Of a stretch of 34,869 bases of DNA, positions 14,266-21,166 are shown piece after piece (position 1 is the stretch's first letter; the number at the start of each line of letters is the position of its first letter). The translations under genes and the position numbers were made by a program. The notes below the pieces were generated by a model. That model had not been told where the DNA came from. It ran no database searches and saw only the letters and a program-made list of their open reading frames with translations. This stretch comes from a virus. The stretch covers positions 1 to 34,869 of the IMG/VR virus record IMGVR_UViG_3300044641_007385, one strand, 5' to 3'.

Positions 14266-14820
14266 ATGGATATAATGCTTGACATAGAAACACTAAGCAC
14301 TCGCCCATGGTCGGTTATTCTTACTTTGGGTGCAGTCAAATTCAGTCCTTGGGAGTCAGATGTTGACACAGAGTCTGGGTTGTATGTTCGTCCCGATGTG
14401 GATGAACAACTGAATATGAACAGGCATGTTCAAGATGAAACAGTGACCTGGTGGGGCACTCAACCCGACGAAGTCAGAGAAGAAGCTTTAGGCACCAATG
14501 GTCGAATCAGCATCAATGAAATGTTGGATCAATTGAATCGCTTCTTGGTTGGAGCAGACAACATTTGGTGCCAAGGTCCGGCATTTGATATTGTAATCTT
14601 AGAAGATTTATATAGACAAATGGGACGCCCAACTCCGTGGCAGTTTTGGCAAATCAGAGACAGTCGCACATTGTTTAGTGTACACGGTGATCCAAGAGAA
14701 AAAGGTCGTCATGGTGCTCATAACGCTTTAATAGATTGTTATTATCAGGCACGTGCCGTACAACAGATATACAAAGATGCAGGTATCAAAAAACGTACAT
14801 ATGAAAGCGTAACCAAATAA
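14266..14820 (+). CDS. DEDDh 3'-5' exonuclease (Rv2179c/DexA-like)
   Basis: A 184-residue RNase-H-fold exonuclease. Motif I is MLDIETL (Asp5, Glu7), motif II lies in GPAFDIVILEDL, and motif III is HGAHNALIDCYYQA with His and Asp in DEDDh spacing. The intervening TWWGTQPDEVREEAL stretch is typical of the Rv2179c-like group, which includes T4 DexA and acts on RNA or single-stranded DNA ends. In the phage it may trim RNA or salvage host nucleic acid. It starts two bases after the cytidylyltransferase and overlaps the next gene by one base. AAGGAG precedes its ATG. Confidence 0.88.
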   Translation: MDIMLDIETLSTRPWSVILTLGAVKFSPWESDVDTESGLYVRPDVDEQLNMNRHVQDETVTWWGTQPDEVREEALGTNGRISINEMLDQLNRFLVGADNIWCQGPAFDIVILEDLYRQMGRPTPWQFWQIRDSRTLFSVHGDPREKGRHGAHNALIDCYYQARAVQQIYKDAGIKKRTYESVTK

Positions 14821-15131
14821 TGGACATAATTTTTTCAAGGAAAGTAGCCGAGGAATTGTCGGAAAGATACACAGTCTTAGAGTTAGAACCACACATAGTA
14901 GAAGACAAAGTATTAGAAACATTTTGTGTTATTGAAAGCGATAAAATTCCTTTAAACGAAGTTACAATGTTAGAGCACTGGAAAAAACTACATAGAGAAT
15001 TCGTACAGGCCAACAAAGAAAAAAATGGAAAGTTATGTAATGATCTTGCTGTATATCTAACAGGTAAGTTTGGTGGCGAATTAGATGAATTCTATGATAT
15101 AGTTCGTAATCGTTATTTAGACCAACAGTAA
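14820..15131 (+). CDS. Hypothetical protein, 103 residues
   Basis: A charged, mostly helical protein of unknown family: MDIIFSRKVAEELSERYTVL, an acidic middle, then EVTMLEHWKKLHREFVQANK and a C-terminal DEFYDIVRNRYLDQQ. It begins on the last base of the exonuclease stop, so it is co-translated and could modulate that enzyme. It is the last gene before the terminator at 15149. Confidence 0.7.
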   Translation: MDIIFSRKVAEELSERYTVLELEPHIVEDKVLETFCVIESDKIPLNEVTMLEHWKKLHREFVQANKEKNGKLCNDLAVYLTGKFGGELDEFYDIVRNRYLDQQ

Positions 15132-15148
15132 GCATTTAATTTTTTCTC

Positions 15149-15185
15149 AAAGCTCCTTAAATAATATAAAAGGAGCTTTTTCTAT
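15149..15185 (+). terminator. Intrinsic terminator
   Basis: AAAGCTCCTT pairs with AAGGAGCTTT across an 11-base AT loop and is followed by a T-rich tail. It closes the unit that ends with the 14820 gene and marks the left border of the envelope gene block. Confidence 0.85.
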
Positions 15186-15202
15186 TAAAAAAATTCTATA
15201 AC

Positions 15203-15239
15203 AGCTCCGTAATAAAAAGGTCACGAAAGACCAGGAGCT
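15203..15239 (+). promoter_or_regulatory. Leader stem that may hide the ribosome binding site
   Basis: AGCTCC (15203-15208) can pair with GGAGCT (15234-15239), which contains the Shine-Dalgarno of the next gene; inside it GGTC (15219-15222) pairs with GACC (15229-15232). Folding would bury the ribosome site four bases before the ATG. A weak TATAAC at 15197 is the only promoter-like box, without a good -35; if it sets +1 near 15209 the outer left arm would be lost. Confidence 0.45.
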
Positions 15240-15242
15240 AAA

Positions 15243-15707
15243 ATGAAAAAAGTATTACTTGCAGTTGTATTATTAACATCATCGACAGTTTATGCTGTTG
15301 ATCCTATCATTACAGATTCTACATCTCGTAGCGTAACAGAATCTACATCTACTACCACAGTTAAATCTCCACCACCTACAGCAGTAGCACCCGCTATCAC
15401 AACACTCAACAATGATCTTTGTGCAGTTGCGGCTTCTGGTGCTGTACAGACACAAATTTTTGGTATCTCTGTTGGTAAAACGTTTGTAGATAAAAACTGT
15501 GAACGTCTAAAATTATCTAAAACACTATTTGACATGGGCATGAAGGTTGCTGCGGTTGCTGTAATGTGTCAAGACGAGCGGGTGTTTACTGCTATGATGA
15601 ATGCCGGTACGCCATGTCCAGTTGATGGCAAAATTGGTGAAGCAGCAAGAGAAATATGGGATGCTGATCCAAAGCGGCAACCACAAAATGTAAAGAGCAA
15701 GGATTAA
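15243..15707 (+). CDS. Exported protein, 154 residues, with Ser/Thr-rich stalk
   Basis: A Sec signal peptide (MKKVLLAVVLLTSSTVYA, cleavage after residue 18) is followed by a Ser/Thr/Pro-rich stalk up to about residue 52. A compact domain follows with four cysteines (LCAVAASGA, DKNCERLKL, VMCQDERVF, TPCPVDG) that could form two disulfides in the periplasm. The C-terminus is Lys/Gln-rich. AGGAG precedes the ATG. It is the first of four envelope-directed genes between two terminators, and its stop overlaps the next start by one base. No family is recognised. Confidence 0.75.
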   Translation: MKKVLLAVVLLTSSTVYAVDPIITDSTSRSVTESTSTTTVKSPPPTAVAPAITTLNNDLCAVAASGAVQTQIFGISVGKTFVDKNCERLKLSKTLFDMGMKVAAVAVMCQDERVFTAMMNAGTPCPVDGKIGEAAREIWDADPKRQPQNVKSKD

Positions 15708-17974
15708 TGAAACAGGTCCTGGCATTGGTATTGTTAGGTCTTTTGAATTTAGCTAACGCTCAAAGTGTAGAAACAACACCTAACCAAATTACTTCCGGTA
15801 ATACACATACTTGGACGGGTGTGACCACAGGTACATTACCGTCGACCTACATGCCAGGTGGTCCGCAACCTATATACGATCCGGCCACTAACACTATTAG
15901 TTTCAGTTACGGGCAAGCGACAGCGGCACAAACTTTTGCTATTAACCAGGCATTACAAAATGCTGGTGCAGGCATTACTGTACAAGGATACAGTTATTCC
16001 TGGGACATTCGTAATATGAATGGTGATAACAGACAACCAACTACTGATACATTGACCGCTACTGTCAATACCTATGCCGCAAATAACACTACTATTCGAA
16101 GAACTGATACATGGACTTATAACACTAAAATTGACTGGACTACATTTAGTGGTATTATAAATTACAACAATCCTGGAGCACCAAGTACTTTCGGAAACCT
16201 AACTGTTCAGTTCAGTGGTACAGATGTAGGATTCTGGGCAGGATATTTTGGTCCACAGATTCGTAATGTTAGTATTGGATTGAATTATACCGTTGATCCT
16301 TGCTTTAGTAATCCAGCATATTCGCCGACCTGTGCAAATTATAACACGGTAAGTATTAGTGAAAATTTATTATCCGGTATCACTGGACCACAAGCCTATG
16401 CTATTAATCAGGCACTATCTTTTGCCGGCGCCGGCGCAACTATACATGGATTCAACTACGGATACAATTATAGCGTTGCCGGAAGATCATGCGCTGTATG
16501 GGATTTTTTCGGACTTTGTTTATCTGGGTACAATTATTCCGATGCCGGAGTCAACATTTCTTTAACAAATAGTAGTGGTGCTACCATATATTCAGAAAGC
16601 AACACACACAACGGTGGTGACAATGGTACCAGCGGCACATATTCTAAACAGTACAGATTAAGTGCAAGTGTTCCTATGTCTACTCTGGGAACATTTAGCA
16701 TGAATCCATGGACTTCGGGTTCCGCAAGTATTACCAATATGTATAGTAGTGCAGTATACACAGCAGATCCATGTGTATCTAATCCTTTATCAAGCAATAC
16801 TTGTTCGGGCTACGCAGCAGCGTATTACAATCAACAATGTAGTTTAAATGCATTGTACGATTCTGGTTGTCCTGGCTATGCTCAGGCGGTGTTCGCACAA
16901 CAATGCAATATCAATCAATTATCAGATCCTGCTTGTCCAGGGTATGCGGTTGCATATTTAAATTACCAATGCTCGTTGAATTCTCTATACAGCACAACAT
17001 GTTCTGGGTATTCGACTGCATTGAGCCAGTGTAATGTAAATCCATTGGGTAATTCAATGTGTCCGGCGTATCAAACTGCAACCACTCAATGTAGTTTAAA
17101 TCCTTTGTACGGTTCTTATTGTCCTGGATATACCGCAGCACAGAACACCTGCACAACAAATCCGTTGAGCAATTCTTTATGTACAAATTATCAAACTGCA
17201 ACTACCAGTTGCTCTGCAGATCCTTTATATGGAGCATATTGCCCAGGATATGCTTTTGCTTATTCTTGTAGTCAAGATGGGTTGTATAGCAATCAATGTC
17301 CTAACTACGCAGAGGCTTACGCTAAAAAGAATATTTTGAATATTGGATCATCAACCACAACAACGACTAATACAACTTCGTCTACAATTGTGTTAGCACA
17401 AGCATCGGATCCTGTTGCACAAGCAGCACCTGTAGTTGCAGATCCGGTAGTTAATAGTGTTGTTACCACAAGAAGTACAGCCGCCACCAGTGAAACAAAT
17501 CCTGCTGCGGCAGTTAAATTAACTGCACCATCAACAACAACTGCTACCGCTGTACAAGAATCGGCCACTAAAGAAAATAAAAAATCTGAAACTACTACTA
17601 CCGCTGCTACTTCAAAGGATGGAGTAAGACCTGACAGGCCTACTACTGCCAGAGAAGCTGTTGCAGAACAAAGACGTGAAGCAGCTAAGAAAGAAGCGGT
17701 ACAAAAAGGTAAAGATTTAGCCAATGAAATGGGCAAGGCAGCAGATATGCAGGCGCAAATGGAAGTACAAAATGTAGTTATTCAGGCTATGGGATATAGT
17801 CCAGGGTTCGATAATTACGGTAGATTTATACTACCGGACGGTCAAGCATATCGACCATATACCATTTATAACAATCAGCGTACTGTAGATACACCAGCAG
17901 GGCGAGGATTATTTGGGGGCAGCGATGGTGTCCATCAAAGAATGGTCGATTCACAATATAACTTAGGAAATTAA
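15707..17974 (+). CDS. Large exported protein with nine tandem CX9C repeats
   Basis: A 755-residue protein, the largest in the window. A signal peptide (MKQVLALVLLGLLNLANA) leads to two related beta-rich domains. Each contains AINQAL-x2-AGAG-x-T-V/I-x-G-Y/F-x-Y (near residues 86-106 and 225-245), the mark of an internal duplication. About residues 353-542 hold nine tandem units of 19-23 residues with the pattern C-x3-N/D-x-L-x4-C-x2-Y (a CX9C pair); one more unit lies between the two N-terminal domains. A Thr/Ala-rich linker, a coiled coil (REAVAEQRREAAKKEAVQKG) and a Gly/Tyr-rich end with YGRFILPDGQ follow. It is exported, probably disulfide-rich, and perhaps displayed on the cell surface or virion. 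AAGGAT precedes the ATG. The family is unknown to me. Confidence 0.8.
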   Translation: MKQVLALVLLGLLNLANAQSVETTPNQITSGNTHTWTGVTTGTLPSTYMPGGPQPIYDPATNTISFSYGQATAAQTFAINQALQNAGAGITVQGYSYSWDIRNMNGDNRQPTTDTLTATVNTYAANNTTIRRTDTWTYNTKIDWTTFSGIINYNNPGAPSTFGNLTVQFSGTDVGFWAGYFGPQIRNVSIGLNYTVDPCFSNPAYSPTCANYNTVSISENLLSGITGPQAYAINQALSFAGAGATIHGFNYGYNYSVAGRSCAVWDFFGLCLSGYNYSDAGVNISLTNSSGATIYSESNTHNGGDNGTSGTYSKQYRLSASVPMSTLGTFSMNPWTSGSASITNMYSSAVYTADPCVSNPLSSNTCSGYAAAYYNQQCSLNALYDSGCPGYAQAVFAQQCNINQLSDPACPGYAVAYLNYQCSLNSLYSTTCSGYSTALSQCNVNPLGNSMCPAYQTATTQCSLNPLYGSYCPGYTAAQNTCTTNPLSNSLCTNYQTATTSCSADPLYGAYCPGYAFAYSCSQDGLYSNQCPNYAEAYAKKNILNIGSSTTTTTNTTSSTIVLAQASDPVAQAAPVVADPVVNSVVTTRSTAATSETNPAAAVKLTAPSTTTATAVQESATKENKKSETTTTAATSKDGVRPDRPTTAREAVAEQRREAAKKEAVQKGKDLANEMGKAADMQAQMEVQNVVIQAMGYSPGFDNYGRFILPDGQAYRPYTIYNNQRTVDTPAGRGLFGGSDGVHQRMVDSQYNLGN
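16766..17325 (+). repeat. Nine tandem coding repeats (CX9C units)
   Basis: Nine consecutive units of about 57-69 bases each encode one CX9C pair, for example CSLNALYDSGCPGYAQA, CSLNPLYGSYCPGYTAA and CSADPLYGAYCPGYAFA. The DNA copies are diverged, so this is an old protein-level repeat. Units 4-8 are the most regular. It is not a CRISPR array, because there are no constant repeats or spacers. Confidence 0.85.
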
Positions 17975-17975
17975 A

Positions 17976-18608
17976 ATGTCAGACAAAAACAAAAACATCG
18001 ACGAAAAAGTCGAAGAACTCGAAGCTGCTAAGGAAAAATATCTTAGCGAAAATACTGTTATCAGCATTGGTGGATATGCGTTTACTCCGGCCAAATTAAT
18101 GATAGCGGCCACTATTGTTAGTACCGTATTAGGTGGTCTGTATGGGGCCTTTGAAATATACAAAGACTACATGGACATGAAAGACAAAATAGCCAATTAT
18201 GTAACACCAGATCTTGGCGAAATTTACAAGAAATTAGAAGTACTTGAAGCAAGCACAAATAAAACAGTAGAATACAGTCAAGACATCAAGAATGATCTCA
18301 AAGGCGATATTCGTAGATTAGAAAACGTGGTTGAAAGCGTAGAACGTGACAGCAAGGTAGCACAACGCGAAACAGATAAAAGTGTACAGGATGCTCGTAA
18401 AGATGTAAGAGAAACCAAGGTCGAGGTTGATAAGATTACTCGTCAACTTGAAAAAGACACAACTCAACAAAACAAAGAATTACAGCGTCAAGTTGATGCA
18501 GCAGTGAGACAACTGCAAAAGGAAAATGAGGCTGAAATAAAACAATTACGTCGAGAACTGGACGATAAAATCAAAAAAGCATTAGATAATCCATTGGCCA
18601 ACAAATGA
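17976..18608 (+). CDS. Membrane-anchored coiled-coil protein, 210 residues
   Basis: A soluble charged start (residues 1-32), one membrane helix at about 40-62 (AKLMIAATIVSTVLGGLYGA), then a helical domain and a long coiled coil from about 85 to 205 (EVDKITRQLEKDTTQQNKEL and following), rich in Lys, Glu, Asp and Gln. With no signal peptide the coiled coil could face either side. The Shine-Dalgarno TTAGGA lies in the stop region of the large CX9C gene, so both are made together. It may tether or organise that protein at the inner membrane; this is inference. Confidence 0.75.
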   Translation: MSDKNKNIDEKVEELEAAKEKYLSENTVISIGGYAFTPAKLMIAATIVSTVLGGLYGAFEIYKDYMDMKDKIANYVTPDLGEIYKKLEVLEASTNKTVEYSQDIKNDLKGDIRRLENVVESVERDSKVAQRETDKSVQDARKDVRETKVEVDKITRQLEKDTTQQNKELQRQVDAAVRQLQKENEAEIKQLRRELDDKIKKALDNPLANK

Positions 18609-18618
18609 TATATACTAT

Positions 18619-18960
18619 ATGAAGAACATTTTAGCTGCCATCTTACTGGCCACTATAGCTTTGGCAGCTACAGCTGAGCCGAGGCCACGAAAAATACAAA
18701 TGATGTGTGGCAGCTTTGAAGATGTTGAAGCTACTATGGAAAAGTATGGTGAAAAGCTAATCATGGCTACTCAGTCACCAAATGAACAAACTGTTAATTT
18801 GGTGTATGCTAATTTTGAAACAGAAACTACAAGTTGGTTTATTCATGATTTGCAAACCGACGAATATTGTATGGTAGGAGTTGGTAAACAAATTTATATA
18901 CCAGACGATAGTGTGCTTAAAAAAGGCATAGGAATTGGATTAAAAGCTGCTTACAAATAA
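18619..18960 (+). CDS. Exported protein, 113 residues
   Basis: A signal peptide (MKNILAAILLATIALAATA) precedes a small domain with two cysteines (MMCGSFED and EYCMVGVG) that probably form a disulfide, around NLVYANFETETTSWFIHD. No ribosome site is visible; TATACT lies at 18611-18616 just before the ATG but has no proper -35. It is the last gene before the terminator at 18958 and completes the four-gene envelope block. Family unknown. Confidence 0.75.
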   Translation: MKNILAAILLATIALAATAEPRPRKIQMMCGSFEDVEATMEKYGEKLIMATQSPNEQTVNLVYANFETETTSWFIHDLQTDEYCMVGVGKQIYIPDDSVLKKGIGIGLKAAYK

Positions 18961-18983
18961 ACCTGGAATTTCCAGGTTTTTTT
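18958..18983 (+). terminator. Intrinsic terminator
   Basis: AAACCTGG-AATTT-CCAGGTTT followed directly by more T residues. It begins inside the stop codon of the previous gene and closes the envelope block. Confidence 0.9.
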
Positions 18984-19005
18984 GTGATTATAAAAGGAGA
19001 ATGAT

Positions 19006-19080
19006 ATGAGTTGGTTCTCGCATAAACCCCCAAAAAATCCCCCAACCCCAACCCCAGTAACACCACCGCATAGAATGTAA
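19006..19080 (+). CDS. Proline-rich microprotein, 24 residues
   Basis: A short frame MSWFSHKPPKNPPTPTPVTP and four more residues, with eight prolines, preceded by a near-perfect Shine-Dalgarno AAAAGGAGA (18992-19000). It lies alone between the terminator and a 150-base gap. I have an impression of comparable MSW...PP... microproteins in other T4-like phages. The ribosome site makes it credible; the function is unknown. Confidence 0.55.
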   Translation: MSWFSHKPPKNPPTPTPVTPPHRM

Positions 19081-19231
19081 CATCTGTCCCTCTTGAACTT
19101 TTTACTTCAATCAAAATAAGTAATAATAAGTTCGATTACTATTGGTCCATCAAAAAAAAACAAGAACAAGGATCAACGATGTTTAGCCCAATCTATAGGG
19201 TTATAATAGTATCACGTAAGGAGCGGGGGCA

Positions 19232-20002
19232 ATGGATCCGTTAACCCTCTTTGCCCTTGCTAATGGTGCTGTCCAAGCTGTCAAAAAAGGTTGTGCTCTG
19301 TACAAAGAAATACAGAGTGCTGCTGGCGACGTCAAAGGCATCATTGCAGACCTTGATGCTCAATTTGGCGAAAAGTTCAAAGACCGACGACCCACTGTAG
19401 CTGAAAAAAATCAGTTTATAGAAGAAAAAAATCGAATTATTGAACTTAGCAAAAAGCAACCCGATGACATATTTACTACCATTGGCGAAGAGTTAGGCAC
19501 CTACTTTGAAAACTATGCTTATTGTAAAGCTATTTTTGAAGAAGAAGAAAAACATGCATTTGATGTATACACCGGCAAAGACAGTATTGGCAAACGGGCA
19601 CTACAACGTGTTCTCATGCTCAGTAGATTGGAGGCCATGCAAACAGAACTGCGTGAAATCATGGTCTATCAGTGCCCACCTGAATTGGGAGATCTCTATA
19701 CCCGAACTGAAGCCATGATGAAACGCATACAGGAAGAACAGTCTGTCGCTATAAAACTCAAAAGAGAACGAGACAAGGTGGCTGCACAAAGAAATGCCAG
19801 ACGTATCAAAGCTATAAAAAAGAGAATTACTGCATGGAGTCTGACATCAGTGGCAATTCTCTATCTGATTGCACTGGTATGGAGTGTAGTAGAAATACGT
19901 AAAACCAACCGTCCTGAGTTAGGCACCTGTTTGATACCAAAAGGGCAGTGGCCATACGATCATTATAATAATTTAAAATGGGTAGAGTGTGAACCAAAAT
20001 AA
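19232..20002 (+). CDS. Membrane-anchored helical protein, 256 residues
   Basis: Starts MDPLTLFALANGAVQAVKKG, a glycine-alanine amphipathic segment, then about 180 residues of charged helices and coiled coil (AEKNQFIEEKNRIIELSKKQ). A single membrane helix lies at about 205-222 (AWSLTSVAILYLIALVWSVV) and a short external tail with two cysteines ends the protein. AAGGAG precedes the ATG. A TATAAT at 19202 upstream lacks a -35 partner. Similar proteins occur in T4-like cyanophages as far as I recall, with no assigned role. Confidence 0.75.
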   Translation: MDPLTLFALANGAVQAVKKGCALYKEIQSAAGDVKGIIADLDAQFGEKFKDRRPTVAEKNQFIEEKNRIIELSKKQPDDIFTTIGEELGTYFENYAYCKAIFEEEEKHAFDVYTGKDSIGKRALQRVLMLSRLEAMQTELREIMVYQCPPELGDLYTRTEAMMKRIQEEQSVAIKLKRERDKVAAQRNARRIKAIKKRITAWSLTSVAILYLIALVWSVVEIRKTNRPELGTCLIPKGQWPYDHYNNLKWVECEPK

Positions 20003-20178
20003 TGAGTAAATATGTAGCCAGTGACAAAACTAAGATTGATCTTATAACACGGATGTATCAGGACCATGGGTATACTGTAGATGAAATATGTTCAAGATTA
20101 AGGTACTCGGAAGAATTGGTACTACATATTATAAAAAAATGTAATTTACAACCGGGAAACAAATCCTGGCGCTATTGA
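20002..20178 (+). CDS. Small HTH-like protein, 58 residues
   Basis: A 58-residue protein that reads as three helices. DLITRMYQDHGYTVDEICSR followed by LRYSEELVLHIIKKCNL has the spacing of a helix-turn-helix (compare sigma-like or Trp-repressor-like HTH). It starts in an overlap with the preceding stop (TAATGA). A DNA-binding regulator is possible; the call rests on pattern only. Confidence 0.55.
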   Translation: MSKYVASDKTKIDLITRMYQDHGYTVDEICSRLRYSEELVLHIIKKCNLQPGNKSWRY

Positions 20179-20240
20179 TATAATTCTTGTATGTTATTGG
20201 TTGTTATGTTAGCATAATAACTTAAAAGTTTACACATAAT

Positions 20241-20248
20241 ATTAAATA
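20241..20248 (+). promoter_or_regulatory. Late-promoter-like box ATTAAATA(C)
   Basis: ATTAAATAC in the 74-base gap before the ATG at 20253, four bases from it, again placing a T4-late-like start at about the ATG. It would drive the small membrane protein and the S11 peptidase. Confidence 0.5.
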
Positions 20249-20252
20249 CATT

Positions 20253-20408
20253 ATGATAGATTTGCTAAAATGGGGGTTAAGATTATTTTTCTGGGTCGCA
20301 GTTACAGTAACCATTAGGCAAGGTAATTTGTTTGCTATGGGTATGTGTCTCACAGTATTCCTGATTATGGAACATTTCATTGAAGATTTAGAAAACAATC
20401 ATCCCTAA
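20253..20408 (+). CDS. Small membrane protein, 51 residues
   Basis: MIDLLKWGLRLFFWVAVTVT is followed by a short polar turn, a second hydrophobic segment (FAMGMCLTVFLIM) and an acidic tail, giving two membrane helices. No ribosome site is present; it lies right after a TAAATAC box. Its stop overlaps the start of the S11 peptidase by one base. A small two-helix protein coupled to a wall enzyme is reminiscent of a holin, but this is inference. Confidence 0.55.
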   Translation: MIDLLKWGLRLFFWVAVTVTIRQGNLFAMGMCLTVFLIMEHFIEDLENNHP

Positions 20409-21166
20409 TGTTTATAAAATTAATTCTATCCGCAATCCTTTTGATTGCGAGCTATCCTGTTTTTTCTACGAATATCTTAGCTAAATCTTGGTTAATTGCC
20501 GATGGGGATGGTACAGTTTTAGAGTCACAAAATATCGAAATTCAACAACCCATTGCCAGCATAACAAAATTGATGACCGCCATGGTGATTCTTGATGCGA
20601 ACGAAAATTTACAACAGCCATTAAACAAAAAGTTTAGAGGGCTTACTGTCACCCGGGAGCAACTTATCAATCTTACAGTTATTAGATCGGACAATCAGGC
20701 TGCTCGAATGTTGTGCGAAGTGTATCATAGAGGATATAAAACATGCATTGATGATATGAATTATAAGGCCCAAATATTAGGTATGATAGATACCAGATTT
20801 GAAGATAGTAGTGGCCTTGACAATAGAAATGTTAGTACTCCGAGAGATTTAATTAAATTACTTTTAGCAGCAGAAAAATATAGAGAAATAGTGCATGCAA
20901 GTAATCAGGCCGTCGGCGAACTGGTCAAAAAGAAAAAAAAGAAGCTGATAAAATATCGTTACTCAAATACTAATCCTTTGGTAGCAAAATACAATGTTAT
21001 AGTTAGCAAGACAGGTTATGTACGTGCCAGTGGCGGATGTTTAGTTATGAGTGTTAGTATAAATGGAAAGAAAAAACTTTTTATAGTATTAAACAGTAAT
21101 ACTACCAGAACCCGAATACGTGACATGGAAACATTGATTATAGAAACACTACAAAAATCTAATTAG
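20408..21166 (+). CDS. Peptidase S11 family D,D-peptidase (PBP-type)
   Basis: A 252-residue penicillin-binding-protein-type D-alanyl-D-alanine carboxypeptidase or endopeptidase. After an N-terminal signal peptide (cleavage near residue 20) all three catalytic motifs are intact: SITK (Ser51, Lys54), SDN (94-96) and KTG (201-203). It is close in size to the catalytic domain of PBP7/PbpG and lacks the C-terminal domain and membrane anchor of PBP5. It would trim or cleave peptide cross-links in the periplasm. Complete motifs argue it is active. It may be part of lysis or of wall remodelling; S11 enzymes are unusual as phage genes. It ends overlapping the converging minus-strand gene. Confidence 0.92.
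   Translation: MFIKLILSAILLIASYPVFSTNILAKSWLIADGDGTVLESQNIEIQQPIASITKLMTAMVILDANENLQQPLNKKFRGLTVTREQLINLTVIRSDNQAARMLCEVYHRGYKTCIDDMNYKAQILGMIDTRFEDSSGLDNRNVSTPRDLIKLLLAAEKYREIVHASNQAVGELVKKKKKKLIKYRYSNTNPLVAKYNVIVSKTGYVRASGGCLVMSVSINGKKKLFIVLNSNTTRTRIRDMETLIIETLQKSN

Noticed and set aside
16766-17325. CRISPR-like appearance of the tandem repeats
   Set aside because: Units are diverged at DNA level, in one reading frame and without unique spacers; they are coding protein repeats.
18611-18616. TATACT directly before the 18619 start
   Set aside because: The only -35-like box (TTGGCC at 18594) is 11 bases away, far from the required spacing.
19202-19207. Isolated TATAAT before the 19232 gene
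   Set aside because: No acceptable -35 box at 15-19 bases; may still be a weak promoter but not supported.
19179-19244. 21-codon frame overlapping the 19232 start
   Set aside because: It begins within a possible leader and shows no protein-like pattern; a leader peptide cannot be supported.
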